Assembly (NCBI GenBank): GCA_024401475.1
Contig: JAKSKZ010000007.1
Location: 1 to 64,000 of the forward strand
Direction of reading: 5' to 3'
DNA from: Paludibacteraceae bacterium
GTDB lineage: Bacteria; Bacteroidota; Bacteroidia; Bacteroidales; Paludibacteraceae
DNA: 64,000 bases
Shown here: positions 26,716-35,294 of the stretch, in pieces
How the letters are laid out: each line of letters starts with the position of its first letter
How positions within the stretch are numbered: the stretch's first letter is position 1
The notes under the pieces: generated by a model
What the model was told of the DNA's origin: nothing
What the model saw: the letters and a program-made list of their open reading frames with translations, nothing else
Databases searched by the model: none
Made by a program: the position numbers and the translations under genes

Positions 26716-28257
26716 ATGAAATTGAAAAATAGATTATTTTCAACTGCACTCGCATCATTGGCTGTAGCTGGAGGTTTCTTGACTTCTTGTGAGGATGATT
26801 GCGTAGATTGCAAATGCAACATGCAGGTAAACGATATCGTTGACGCATACGACACAGAAAACGCTTTGCCTGACCTCCGTTACGACAGAACGGTTATCAT
26901 CCGTGGTGAAGGTTTGGGAAGTGCTTCTTATATTGAAATGATCAACCCTGATGGTTCAGTTGATACAACTTTGTATTTGAAGCCTACTTTGGTAACAAAC
27001 AACGCCATCATCGTTAAGATCAAGGGTAGCCAAACTGCTATCGCAGCAAAAGAGCTTAGAATTTACTCTAAGACTTGCAAAGAGCCATTGGCATTGGAGA
27101 TGAACTGTTCTGGTGATCCTTCAATCAAGGGATTCCTTTCAGAGTTCGTTCCATTGGGTGGTACTTTGAGAATCGCCGGAGACTACTTCTACGGAACAGA
27201 CGAGCAACCTTTGGAAGTATCTTTCGAGGATGCTAATGGCGAAAGAGTCAAGGGTGTAATTGTTAGCAATACTAAGAATACTATTGACGTAAATGTTCCT
27301 TGGGAAGTTAGAAATGGTTCTCCTGTTTGGGTTAAAACTCCGATCAGCGAGGTTCAAGCTCAAGTTCTTCTCAACGACTATAGCAAGGTATTCTTGAGTT
27401 TCGACGACAACTGCACAGCGGGCGGCGGTCGTTACGGAGCCGTTAAGGATGGTGCTTACACTCCTAACGCTGCTCAAACATACGATCTAAGCAAGGTTCC
27501 TGCTGGTACAGGAAACTACGGTGCTTTGACAGACCACAAGAACTGGGTTTGGGAAGACTATAACACTCTTTCTACCGAGGGTACTGAGAGAAAGGAGGAG
27601 AATGCTGATTGGGGACAAAGAAACTTGTTGGATTTCAGCACAAATCCTGGTACATTGCCTGCATACGACTACGCAAACAACAACTACGTGTTGAAGTTCG
27701 AGGTATTCGTTCCTGAGGACAAGCCAATCAACCACGGTTTCATCTTCGCATTCTCTATGTGGGGTGCTGAGTCTGGTGAAGAGTATGTTGGTGGTGACTT
27801 CTACTGCTGGAACTACTTGGTTAAGGGCGATCCTGATGCTCTTCCTGCAGCAGTTGTATTGTTCGACCGCAACACAGTTACTGTTGACGCAGACGATCAA
27901 CCTTCTTGTAGCGAGGGTGGTGCTAAAGGTTTCCACACTGGTGGCCAATGGATGACAGTTGCAGTTCCTTTGACTTCAACTTATTTCCACGTAGCTTGTC
28001 AAGCTTCTGGTGTATTTGCTAAGTTGGCTGATAGAAAGTCAGACGGTCACTTGGAGGCTAAAGACTTCTACAACTTGTGGATCTTCCCAGATCCAAACGA
28101 TCGTGCAGAGGTTACTAAAGATTACTTCATCGCATTCGATAACTTCCGTATCGTAGAAGAGAACGGTAGCGGTTTGGTATTGGGCTTGTATGGTCAAGGT
28201 ACAAGAGATGGTAACCCAGCGGCTAAGAACGACTGGTTCGGTATGGCTGGTAAGTAA
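26716..28257 (+). CDS. Surface glycan-binding lipoprotein (SGBP-B/SusE-position protein)
   Basis: This 513-residue protein has a lipoprotein signal ending FLTSCEDDC, with acidic residues after the Cys as in surface-exported lipoproteins. Two IPT/TIG-like immunoglobulin domains follow (about 45-130, DRTVIIRGEGLGSASYIEM; and about 135-220, FVPLGGTLRIAGDYFYG). A C-terminal domain of ~280 residues rich in Trp and Tyr (WVWEDYNTL, GDFYCWNYLV) resembles the SGBP_B glycan-binding domain first described for xyloglucan. It probably extends the susCD complex to capture polymer at the cell surface. The fold assignment is from pattern recognition. The ligand is unknown; xylan or xyloglucan are the likeliest. 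Confidence 0.82.
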   Translation: MKLKNRLFSTALASLAVAGGFLTSCEDDCVDCKCNMQVNDIVDAYDTENALPDLRYDRTVIIRGEGLGSASYIEMINPDGSVDTTLYLKPTLVTNNAIIVKIKGSQTAIAAKELRIYSKTCKEPLALEMNCSGDPSIKGFLSEFVPLGGTLRIAGDYFYGTDEQPLEVSFEDANGERVKGVIVSNTKNTIDVNVPWEVRNGSPVWVKTPISEVQAQVLLNDYSKVFLSFDDNCTAGGGRYGAVKDGAYTPNAAQTYDLSKVPAGTGNYGALTDHKNWVWEDYNTLSTEGTERKEENADWGQRNLLDFSTNPGTLPAYDYANNNYVLKFEVFVPEDKPINHGFIFAFSMWGAESGEEYVGGDFYCWNYLVKGDPDALPAAVVLFDRNTVTVDADDQPSCSEGGAKGFHTGGQWMTVAVPLTSTYFHVACQASGVFAKLADRKSDGHLEAKDFYNLWIFPDPNDRAEVTKDYFIAFDNFRIVEENGSGLVLGLYGQGTRDGNPAAKNDWFGMAGK

Positions 28258-28281
28258 TTCATCTTACTACTATAAACTTTT

Positions 28282-28314
28282 GAGGAGTGGCGATTTCGTC
28301 ACTCCTCTTTTTTT
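28282..28314 (+). terminator. Terminator of the susC-susD-SGBP operon
   Basis: GAGGAGTG (28282-28289) and CACTCCTC (28300-28307) form a perfect stem, followed by TTTTTTT. Confidence 0.85.
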
Positions 28315-28425
28315 CCCTTGGGGTGTCCCTCTTCTGATTGATCAACGATAGGAATTCGAGATTTTATAGAACAAAGGCCCTACCCGATTTTTTAGTCAAC
28401 ACTTCAAAAAAAAGCGGGCAAATCA

Positions 28426-28456
28426 TTTGCAGATTCGAGAAAAAGCAATACCTTTG
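28426..28456 (+). promoter_or_regulatory. tRNA-Leu promoter
   Basis: TTTG (28426-28429), 19 nt, TACCTTTG (28449-28456): the best consensus Bacteroidota promoter in the window, 20 bp before the tRNA. Confidence 0.85.
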
Positions 28457-28476
28457 CATCGCAAACCAAAAGAAAT

Positions 28477-28561
28477 GCGGATGTGGCGTAATTGGTAGCC
28501 GCGCTAGACTTAGGATCTAGTGTCGTGAGACGTGTGGGTTCGAGTCCCGTCATCCGCACCA
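28477..28561 (+). tRNA. tRNA-Leu (anticodon UAG)
   Basis: The acceptor arm GCGGATG/CATCCGC, discriminator A and an encoded CCA end are all present. The anticodon stem-loop CTAGA-CTTAGGA-TCTAG gives anticodon TAG, which reads CUN leucine codons. A long variable arm (TGTCGTGAGACGT) and the T-loop GGTTCGAGTCC confirm a class II tRNA. It is a single gene with its own promoter and terminator. Confidence 0.97.
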
Positions 28562-28588
28562 AGCCTGAACTTCGGTTCAGGCTTTTTT
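28562..28588 (+). terminator. tRNA-Leu terminator
   Basis: AGCCTGAA (28562-28569) and TTCAGGCT (28576-28583) close a C(TTCG)G tetraloop and are followed by TTTTT. Confidence 0.9.
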
Positions 28589-28622
28589 CGTTTATAACGA
28601 TTTGTTCATTCATACCCCACGC

Positions 28623-28664
28623 ACACTCAATAGCCTTGCCCTCACGGACAAGGCTATCGAGTGT
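28623..28664. repeat. Long imperfect inverted repeat between tRNA-Leu and parC
   Basis: ACACTC-A-ATAGCCTTG (28623-28638) pairs with CAAGGCTAT-C-GAGTGT (28649-28664), 15 pairs with one A-C mismatch and a 10-nt loop. A smaller GGGCTTTCAGCCC hairpin follows. There is no T-run and no gene. It resembles the palindromic intergenic units that follow the guaA-tail repeats (34493, 35130, 37535) in style but not clearly in sequence. Confidence 0.6.
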
Positions 28665-28849
28665 CGGGCTTTCAGCCCTGGGAAAGGTGGGGGTCGAAAT
28701 CAATTCATAATTCTTAACTCTTAATTCCACATAATTCTCAATTCTCAATCTTTTTTCCTATTTTTACAAAACTTTTCGTAAACGTGGCTTAGACCACTTC
28801 CAAAGGAACAATATGGGAGGAGATCCTCCTTCACTTCAATTTAACGAGA

Positions 28850-31483
28850 ATGGCAAAAGAGGACAACAACGACGAATTAGACAAAGAGATGGACGAAGGG
28901 GAAGTCACCGAACACTCTTCCTATAAAGTACCATCAAAAGATGACGAAGGTGCGAAATACCAACTCTCGGGCATGTACCAAAATTGGTTTCTCGATTACG
29001 CATCCTACGTTATCCTCGAACGTGCTGTGCCTCATCTTGACGATGGTCTGAAACCAGTACAACGAAGAATCCTTCACTCCATGAAACGATTGGACGACGG
29101 ACGCTACAATAAAGTGGCCAACATCGTCGGACACACCATGCAGTTTCACCCCCATGGAGATGCCTCCATCGGCGACGCATTGGTTCAGCTTGGTCAAAAA
29201 GACCTACTGGTCGATTGTCAAGGAAACTGGGGTAATATTCTAACAGGCGATAGCGCCGCCGCTCCTCGTTACATTGAGGCAAGATTATCCAAGTTCGCTC
29301 TCGACGTCGTTTTCAACCCCAAAGTCACAGAATGGAAGGCCTCTTACGACGGAAGAAACAAGGAGCCAATCACGCTCCCTGTCAAGTACCCTCTCCTACT
29401 CGCCCAAGGCGTGGAAGGTATTGCCGTGGGCCTCTCTTCAAAAATTCTTTCCCACAACTTCAATGAAATCATCGATGGAGCCATCGCCCATTTACGCGGC
29501 GAAGATTTCGTGCTCTACCCCGACTTCCTCACTGGAGGTCTCATCGATGTATCGAAATATAATGACGGAGAGCGTGGCGGTAGCGTAAGAATCCGTTCCC
29601 GCATCACGAAACTCGACAACAAGACATTGGTCATCAACGACATTCCTTTTGGAAAGACAACGGGAAAAGTCATCGAATCCATATTGAAAGCCAACGAGAA
29701 AGGCAAGATCAACATCAAAAAAGTTGACGACAACACGGCCTCTCAAGTTGAGATTGTCATCCATCTATCCGACAAGACGTCTTCCGACAAAACAATCGAT
29801 GCCCTCTACGCATTCACCGACTGCGAGGTGAGCATCTCCCCTAACTGTTGCGTCATCACGGAAGACAAGCCTCACTTCACCAACGTGAAAGAGGTGCTAC
29901 GCATCTCTGTTGAAAGGACGAAGGGATTGCTCCAAAAAGAGCTTCAGATTCAAAAAGGAGAATTGCTTGAGCAATTAAACTTCTGCTCTCTTGAGAAGAT
30001 ATTCATCGAAGAGCGTATCTATAAAGACAAACAATTTGAAAACAGCAAAAACGTTGACGACGTGTTGAATCACATCGCCACTCGCCTCGAACCGTTCCGC
30101 CATCTTTTTGTGCGTGACGTAACGCGCGAGGATCTGCTCCGTCTTTTGGAAATCAAGATGAAACGTATCTTGAAATTCGAGACCGACAAGGCTGAAGAAC
30201 AAATTGCTCTTCTCAAACAACAAATTGCCGATATCGACAACAAATTGGAACACCTCGTCGACTATGCCATCGCTTGGTTCCAAGGTTTGAAAGACAAATA
30301 CGGCAAAGACCATCCACGCCTCACCGAGATACGTAACTTTGAGACCATCAACGCTGCGAAGGTGGTGGAAGCCAACGAAAAACTATACGTCAACCGAGAC
30401 GAGGGTTTCATCGGCACAGGCTTGAAAAAGGACGAATTCGTCTGCAACTGCTCCGACATCGACGACATCATCGTCTTCTTCAAAGACGGAAAATACAAAG
30501 TGGTGAAGGTTGCCGAAAAATTATATGTGGGCAAGAACATCATCCATGTCAATGTATTCAAAAAGAATGACAAGCGAACCATCTATAACGTCGTTTATCG
30601 CGACGGAAAACCTGGTGGTCCATCTTATATCAAACGTTTTGCCGTGACGGGCGTCACACGCGACAAGGACTACGACATCACGCAAGAGAAAGAGGGTTCG
30701 AAGATTCTCTACTTCTCGGCCAACGCCAACGCCGAAGCGGAGGTGATCCGCGTGTCGCTCAAACCAAAACTGAGATTGAAAGTGACATCCTTCGAGCGTG
30801 ACTTTAGCGACATCGGCATCAAAGGTCGCCAATCCATCGGTAACATATTGACCAAAAACGAGGTTCTAAAAATCGCCTTGAAGCAGAAAGGAACTTCTAC
30901 TTTGGGCGGCCGAATGGTATGGTTCGACAAGGATGTGTTACGCTTGAACTACGACGGAAGAGGAACGCTCCTCGGCGAATTCCAACCCGACGACCAACTG
31001 CTTGTCGTCACTCAAAAGGGCGAATACTACACAACTACGTTCGACGACACCAACCACTTCTCCGACGATGTTAGATTCGTCGAGAAATTCTCAGTAGAGA
31101 AGGTTTGGTCCGTTGCCCTATTCGACGCCGACGCAGGATATAAATATCTCAAGAGATTCCAATTCGAACCGACAAAGAAGAACGTCAATTTCTTAGGAGA
31201 AAACCCTAAATCGACGTTGATCTTGATTACGGACACCGTCTATCCTCGAATCAAAGTCACCTTCGGCGGAGCAGACCAACACCGCGAACCTTTAATCATC
31301 GACGTTGACGAATTCATCAGTGTCAAGGGATTGAAAGCGAAAGGAAAACGTATCCACACTTGGAACATCGCAGATATTGAGGAAATTGAACCAATAAGAT
31401 TTCCCGAAGAACCTAAAAATGAAATAGAGGGAGAAGAGGAACCCGAAAACGATGATGAAAACGGTCAACTTACTCTCTTCTAA
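28850..31483 (+). CDS. parC: DNA topoisomerase IV subunit A
   Basis: This 877-residue type IIA topoisomerase subunit cuts and rejoins DNA to decatenate daughter chromosomes. After an acidic N-terminal extension, the breakage-reunion domain has YASYVILERAVPHLDDGLKPVQRRILHSM, HPHGDASIGDALV, and the active-site tyrosine in AAAPRYIEARLS (about residue 143). A coiled tower region (about 355-490) follows. The C-terminal third is a diverged beta-pinwheel without a clear GyrA box, which favours ParC over GyrA. The tail is acidic (EGEEEPENDDENG). The partner parE is not in the window. Confidence 0.92.
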   Translation: MAKEDNNDELDKEMDEGEVTEHSSYKVPSKDDEGAKYQLSGMYQNWFLDYASYVILERAVPHLDDGLKPVQRRILHSMKRLDDGRYNKVANIVGHTMQFHPHGDASIGDALVQLGQKDLLVDCQGNWGNILTGDSAAAPRYIEARLSKFALDVVFNPKVTEWKASYDGRNKEPITLPVKYPLLLAQGVEGIAVGLSSKILSHNFNEIIDGAIAHLRGEDFVLYPDFLTGGLIDVSKYNDGERGGSVRIRSRITKLDNKTLVINDIPFGKTTGKVIESILKANEKGKINIKKVDDNTASQVEIVIHLSDKTSSDKTIDALYAFTDCEVSISPNCCVITEDKPHFTNVKEVLRISVERTKGLLQKELQIQKGELLEQLNFCSLEKIFIEERIYKDKQFENSKNVDDVLNHIATRLEPFRHLFVRDVTREDLLRLLEIKMKRILKFETDKAEEQIALLKQQIADIDNKLEHLVDYAIAWFQGLKDKYGKDHPRLTEIRNFETINAAKVVEANEKLYVNRDEGFIGTGLKKDEFVCNCSDIDDIIVFFKDGKYKVVKVAEKLYVGKNIIHVNVFKKNDKRTIYNVVYRDGKPGGPSYIKRFAVTGVTRDKDYDITQEKEGSKILYFSANANAEAEVIRVSLKPKLRLKVTSFERDFSDIGIKGRQSIGNILTKNEVLKIALKQKGTSTLGGRMVWFDKDVLRLNYDGRGTLLGEFQPDDQLLVVTQKGEYYTTTFDDTNHFSDDVRFVEKFSVEKVWSVALFDADAGYKYLKRFQFEPTKKNVNFLGENPKSTLILITDTVYPRIKVTFGGADQHREPLIIDVDEFISVKGLKAKGKRIHTWNIADIEEIEPIRFPEEPKNEIEGEEEPENDDENGQLTLF

Positions 31484-31499
31484 ACAAATTGTAACAAAG

Positions 31500-32069
31500 A
31501 TGAAAACGAGTGGTCTTCTTTTAAAAAGCATATTCTGTTTCATGCTATTGTGCATGAATACATTGTCTTCGTTCGCTCAATATGAATATTTGAACGAATT
31601 TGAAGAACTTTATGGTGACTGCATAGACGACGAGGAGTCAACCATCTATGGTGGAACTTATCCCCAGAAATGGCCGAAAGACGTCCGTCTTCCTGAATTT
31701 CCAGGCGGTGGCGACGTGCAGTTCACCCGCTATGTGCACGCCAACATTGAATACCCCGACGTGGTGGACTCTGTTGTTCCTTCTCGGACTCCTGGAGAAG
31801 AAGACATCGTCTATCGTGCCAAGGGAATTGTTTACGTGCAAATCGTCATAGACAGATGTGGACGTTCGACACGACAAGAGGTGGTTCAATCCGTCAACGA
31901 GGCCTACGACAACGAGGCTCTACGAATCATGCAAAGCCTACCCGTATTCCGAGCTGGTGCAGCCAACGGTGAACGAATCAAGGTGGCTTTAATCGTTCCT
32001 GTCTATTTCACGAGAAACAGACTGAAACCGGAACCTCAGGAGATGAACTACGACGACATTGATTGGTGA
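31500..32069 (+). CDS. Secreted protein with TonB C-terminal-like domain
   Basis: I choose the ATG at 31500, 16 bp after parC, giving 189 residues. The longer frame starts inside parC. A signal peptide (MKTSGLLLKSIFCFMLL...SSFA) precedes a region with PEFPGGGDVQFTRYVHANIEYPD, then KGIVYVQIVIDRCGRSTRQEVVQSV and LRIMQSLPVFRAG, the TonB_C fold. Unlike true TonB it has no membrane-anchored proline-rich arm, so it may be a soluble periplasmic relative. Its specific role is unknown. It is probably cotranscribed with parC and aroK. Confidence 0.82.
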   Translation: MKTSGLLLKSIFCFMLLCMNTLSSFAQYEYLNEFEELYGDCIDDEESTIYGGTYPQKWPKDVRLPEFPGGGDVQFTRYVHANIEYPDVVDSVVPSRTPGEEDIVYRAKGIVYVQIVIDRCGRSTRQEVVQSVNEAYDNEALRIMQSLPVFRAGAANGERIKVALIVPVYFTRNRLKPEPQEMNYDDIDW

Positions 32070-32087
32070 TTATCTAATTGCTAAAAC

Positions 32088-32588
32088 ATGAATAGAATTT
32101 TTCTAATAGGCTATATGGGTTGTGGAAAGACCACAACAGGAAAGAGAATTGCAAAAAAGTATGGGTTGGATTTCATCGACCTCGACCATTATATCGAAAA
32201 TCGTTATTTCAAAACCATTCCTCAACTTTTCGAAGAGAAGGGCGAAGATGGTTTCCGTCAAATTGAACACAACATGCTCATCGAAGTCTCTGAGTTTGAA
32301 AATGCTGTCATTTCCACCGGCGGTGGTGCTGCTTGCTTTTTCGACAACATGGACATCATGAACAAAAGCGGAGAGACGATATATCTAAAGGCTAGTCCGG
32401 AAAACTTATTCAAATATCTAAAGACTGCCACACAAAACAGACCACTCCTTCAAGGAAAGAACGATGAAGAGCTGCTCCAATTCATCAAAGAGGGTCTCGA
32501 AAAAAGAGAGCCTTTCTACATGAAAGCTAAGCACATCATGGACTACATGGACATGTCGGACGTATTGTTCGACCAATTACTAAAATAA
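32088..32588 (+). CDS. aroK: Shikimate kinase
   Basis: At 166 residues it has the usual shikimate kinase length. The Walker A loop is GYMGCGKTTTGKRIA (about 7-21), the substrate Asp lies in FIDLDHYIE, STGGGAA (about 78-84) binds shikimate, and the lid Arg is in NRPLL. It phosphorylates shikimate at the 3-hydroxyl with ATP in aromatic amino acid synthesis. All its Gln codons are CAA, the local norm, in contrast to the 3' part of guaA directly downstream. Confidence 0.95.
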   Translation: MNRIFLIGYMGCGKTTTGKRIAKKYGLDFIDLDHYIENRYFKTIPQLFEEKGEDGFRQIEHNMLIEVSEFENAVISTGGGAACFFDNMDIMNKSGETIYLKASPENLFKYLKTATQNRPLLQGKNDEELLQFIKEGLEKREPFYMKAKHIMDYMDMSDVLFDQLLK

Positions 32589-32633
32589 CAAAATAAACAG
32601 TGGATTCAATTCCTCATTAAATAAAAATTGCTC

Positions 32634-34430
32634 ATGCAAGAGAAAATTATCGTATTGGATTTCGGTGGTCAATATGCCCACCTAATTGCAAACAGAGTGC
32701 GCCGTTTGGGCGTTTTCACAGAGATATGTTCTCCAACAGCCTCCGTTGAAGAATTGGCTGGTGCAAAGGGAATCATCTATAGTGGCGGACCTTCAAGTGT
32801 TTACGCCGAAGATGCACCCGACTACAATCCGGAGATTCTAAACATCCCTGTCCCTAAGTTGGGAATCTGCTATGGCCACCAATTGATGGCTTCGCAATTG
32901 GGCGGATCCGTACGTCCCGGGAAAGTAAAAGAGTATGGTATTGCAGACCTCCTTTTGAAGGAGCCTCAACACCCATTATTGAAAGACATCCCTGCGTCTT
33001 CACCAATGTGGATGAGCCACGGCGACGCAGTTGAGAAATTGCCTGAGGGTTATAAGATCATCGCGTCGACAAAGGATTGTGAGATCGCGGCTGTTGCCCT
33101 TGACTCACGCAAGATCTACGGTATCCAGTTCCACCCAGAGGTGACTCACAGTAAGTTCGGCATGAAGATTTTGGACAACTTCATCGACATCTGTGGTTGC
33201 GAACGTACTTGGAACATGAAGAGCTATATGCCTCTAATCTCAGAGAAGATCAAGAGAGAGGTTGGCGACAGAAAAGTGTTCTTGCTTGTATCAGGAGGTG
33301 TGGACAGTACAGTCGCATTCGTGCTTTTGAACCGTGTGTTGGGCACAGACCGTGTGATGGGACTTCACATCGACAACGGTATGATGCGTATGGACGAGTC
33401 GGCTAAGATCATTGATTTCTTGAAGGCTGAGGGCATGAACAACCTTCGTGTTGTCGACGCTACAGACTCATTCTTGAGCAGACTTGAGGGAATCACAGCT
33501 CCAGAGCAGAAGCGTAAGATTATCGGCGCCACTTTCTTGGTTGTGAAAGACGAGGAGATGGCTAAGCTAAATCTTGATCCAAAAGAGTGGATGATCGCTC
33601 AGGGAACTATCTACCCAGATACAATCGAGAGTGGTGGAACAAAGAACGCCGACCTTATCAAGACTCACCACAACCGTGTGAAAGAGGTGATGGATTTGAT
33701 GGCGCAGGGCTTGCTTCTTGAGCCGTTGGCAGATCTATATAAGGATGAGGTACGTATGTTGGGCGAGGAACTTGGTATTCCTCACAACCTTGTATGGCGT
33801 CACCCATTCCCTGGGCCAGGTCTTGGTGTTCGTTTGCTTTGCACAGACGGCAAGGGCGAGTTTGCTACAAACGCAGACGTTCCAGGTCTAGCAGAGTATT
33901 TGAAAGAGAATAATATCGACGGTAAGGTGCTTCCTATCAAGAGTGTAGGCGTGCAGGGCGACGGTAGAACATACGCGCAGCCATTCTTGCTTACAACACA
34001 GAACTTGACATGGAAGCAGTGTGAGAAATTTTCAACTGAGTTGGTTAACCGTTTTAAGGTGATCAACCGTGTGATCTGGCAGGTAGGCAGTGTAAGCGAT
34101 GAGAATCCAAAGTTGGTTGAGCAGTACGCTACAAAGAACCACTTCGATGTGCTTCGTAAGTTCGACAATATCTGTACAGAGTTTTTGCAGGAGAACAACC
34201 TATATGAGTCGATCTGGCAGATGCCTGTAGTGTTGGTTCCGCTTACAGTGGAGGACAAACCATGTATTGTGATGCGACCAGTCAACTCATCAGAGGCAAT
34301 GACAGCCAACTTCGCAGAGATCGACCAGAAACTTCTTGAAGGACTATGGGGCAGATTCGTAGCAGAAGGAGCAGGCTCATTGTGGTACGACGTCACACAC
34401 AAGCCACCAGGAACAATTGAGTGGGAATAA
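32634..34430 (+). CDS. guaA: GMP synthase (glutamine-hydrolysing), long form, mosaic codon usage
   Basis: The start is the ATG at 32634, with a TTG two codons upstream; 598 residues, versus about 510-525 for the common form. A class I amidotransferase domain (about 1-190) has GICYGHQ with the catalytic Cys and IQFHPEVTHS with His and Glu. The ATP-pyrophosphatase domain has the P-loop LLVSGGVDSTVAF. The C-terminal dimerisation domain is enlarged and ends KPPGTIEWE. The enzyme converts XMP to GMP. Gln codons are CAA for the first five and CAG for the last thirteen, switching between about 32968 and 33125, which suggests replacement of the 3' two thirds. The last ~50 bp recur twice downstream. 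Confidence 0.95.
   Translation: MQEKIIVLDFGGQYAHLIANRVRRLGVFTEICSPTASVEELAGAKGIIYSGGPSSVYAEDAPDYNPEILNIPVPKLGICYGHQLMASQLGGSVRPGKVKEYGIADLLLKEPQHPLLKDIPASSPMWMSHGDAVEKLPEGYKIIASTKDCEIAAVALDSRKIYGIQFHPEVTHSKFGMKILDNFIDICGCERTWNMKSYMPLISEKIKREVGDRKVFLLVSGGVDSTVAFVLLNRVLGTDRVMGLHIDNGMMRMDESAKIIDFLKAEGMNNLRVVDATDSFLSRLEGITAPEQKRKIIGATFLVVKDEEMAKLNLDPKEWMIAQGTIYPDTIESGGTKNADLIKTHHNRVKEVMDLMAQGLLLEPLADLYKDEVRMLGEELGIPHNLVWRHPFPGPGLGVRLLCTDGKGEFATNADVPGLAEYLKENNIDGKVLPIKSVGVQGDGRTYAQPFLLTTQNLTWKQCEKFSTELVNRFKVINRVIWQVGSVSDENPKLVEQYATKNHFDVLRKFDNICTEFLQENNLYESIWQMPVVLVPLTVEDKPCIVMRPVNSSEAMTANFAEIDQKLLEGLWGRFVAEGAGSLWYDVTHKPPGTIEWE
34380..34430 (+). repeat. guaA 3'-end direct repeat, copy 1 (in guaA)
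   Basis: TTGTGGTACGACGTCACACA... to the TAA encodes LWYDVTHKPPGTIEWE. This is the functional end of guaA and the reference for copies 2 and 3. It is interpreted as an attachment-type sequence. Confidence 0.85.
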
Positions 34431-34492
34431 GAAAATGCTGAATACAGAAATGTAAATGCAAAATTTGATGCATTAATTTTAATATTTTAGGG

Positions 34493-34529
34493 TCGTGGAG
34501 GCAGGTGGCAAACCTGCCCTCACGATTTT
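34493..34529 (+). terminator. Hairpin downstream of guaA
   Basis: TCGTG-GA-GGCAGGT (34493-34506) pairs with ACCTGCC-CT-CACGA (34512-34525), then TTTTC. It is the first of three palindromes, one after each guaA-tail copy. Confidence 0.6.
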
Positions 34530-34591
34530 CTAATTATATTATAAACAAAAAGAGTTTAGATATAGAATATAGTACAGAAACAAAAGAGACA

Positions 34592-34795
34592 ATGCCGGTT
34601 CAAATCACTGTAAATATTGAAGACATCTCCATGTTGAAGGAGATAAAGCAGGCGATTAAGATGATAAAAGGAGTGATTAGTGTGGATAAAAGTGATGCAA
34701 TGAAATCGTATGAACGTTCGCGTGCTGATGTCAAAGCAGGAAGAGTTGTAAAATGTAAAGACAAGGAGGATTTTTTCAATAAATTGGGGTTCTAA
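34592..34795 (+). CDS. Putative antitoxin of a YafQ-type toxin-antitoxin pair
   Basis: The ATG at 34592 gives 67 residues (MPVQITVNIEDISMLKEIKQ...). Earlier in-frame starts read through the guaA hairpin and are unlikely. The N-terminal half could form a ribbon-helix-helix-like or coiled dimer region and the C-terminal half is basic. I do not recognise a named antitoxin family. The role is inferred because its TAA overlaps the ATG of the YafQ-like toxin frame (TAATG), the usual antitoxin-toxin coupling. Confidence 0.6.
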   Translation: MPVQITVNIEDISMLKEIKQAIKMIKGVISVDKSDAMKSYERSRADVKAGRVVKCKDKEDFFNKLGF

Positions 34796-35068
34796 TGGCA
34801 TATAGCGTAGTTATACTAAGAATTTCCAGAAAGACGTGGAAAAATGCAGAAGACGTGGATATAATATGCAACGTCTGCAAAAGGTCTTGGAAGAATTGAT
34901 TGATACAGGATGTGTCCCTGCCAATTGTCGTCCGCACAAATTATCTGGAAATCATGAAGGAGAATGGGAGTGCCATATAGGTCCTGATTGGTTGTTGATT
35001 TGGGAACAAAGGATACTGAGTTGACATTGTTAATGCTCAGCACAGGAAGCCATTCTGATCTATTCTAG
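34795..35068 (+). pseudogene. YafQ-family mRNA interferase toxin, broken by two single-base losses
   Basis: Three frames together read a complete YafQ-like toxin: MAYSVV, then TKNFQKDVEKCRRRGYNMQR...CRPHKLSGNHEGEWECHIGPDWLLIWEQR, then DTELTLLMLSTGSHSDLF. A missing T near 34812 (GTTTATACT expected, GTTATACT found) and a missing G near 35011 (AGGGAT expected, AGGAT found) explain both shifts. All family catalytic residues can be seen across the frames (His in PHKL, His in ECHI, Asp in PDW, His in SHSDLF). Both losses fall in short homopolymers, so assembly or read error cannot be ruled out. If real, the toxin is dead while its antitoxin frame remains intact. Confidence 0.8.
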
Positions 35069-35074
35069 ATAAAG

Positions 35075-35125
35075 TTGTGGTACGATGTTACACACAAGCC
35101 ACCAGGAACAATTGAGTGGAAATAA
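35075..35125 (+). repeat. guaA 3'-end direct repeat, copy 2
   Basis: It is identical to copy 1 over 51 bp except for three substitutions: GAC GTC to GAT GTT (both synonymous) and the final GAA to AAA. It still reads LWYDVTHKPPGTIEWK then stop, with no gene upstream in that frame. It closes a 695-bp module that carries the toxin-antitoxin pair. Confidence 0.9.
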
Positions 35126-35129
35126 TGTA

Positions 35130-35153
35130 GTGGCGGGTTTCAATCCTGCCCAC
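35130..35153. repeat. Palindrome after guaA-tail copy 2
   Basis: GTGGCGGG...CCTGCCCAC (one bulge) around TTTCAAT. Copies 2 and 3 of the tail are both followed by TAATGTAG plus a GC-rich palindrome. Confidence 0.55.
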
Positions 35154-35181
35154 ATCTGAGAATAAGCAAAATGATAAATTT

Positions 35182-35200
35182 GACGCCTCTTTTTGTTATG
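35182..35200 (+). repeat. Half-terminator repeat GACGCCTCTTTTTGTTATG
   Basis: This 19-bp string is identical to 36490-36508, where it forms the descending arm of a terminator. Here the ascending arm is missing. A diverged relative is at 38494-38512. It marks a rearrangement boundary inside the island. Confidence 0.7.
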
Positions 35201-35294
35201 GATATTATATGGAGTGAGAAAGAGAATATGGGACTATGATTGCAATTGTTAATTTTTTTTCACTAATATTGCATTTAGTTATTGACTATAGCTT

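Noticed and set aside
28404..28748. Open frame of 114 codons on the minus strand
   Set aside because: It runs antisense through tRNA-Leu and its terminator, a classic false ORF.
34431..34591. Upstream extension of the antitoxin frame to 34505
   Set aside because: It would translate through the guaA hairpin. The ATG at 34592 gives a coherent small protein coupled to the toxin.
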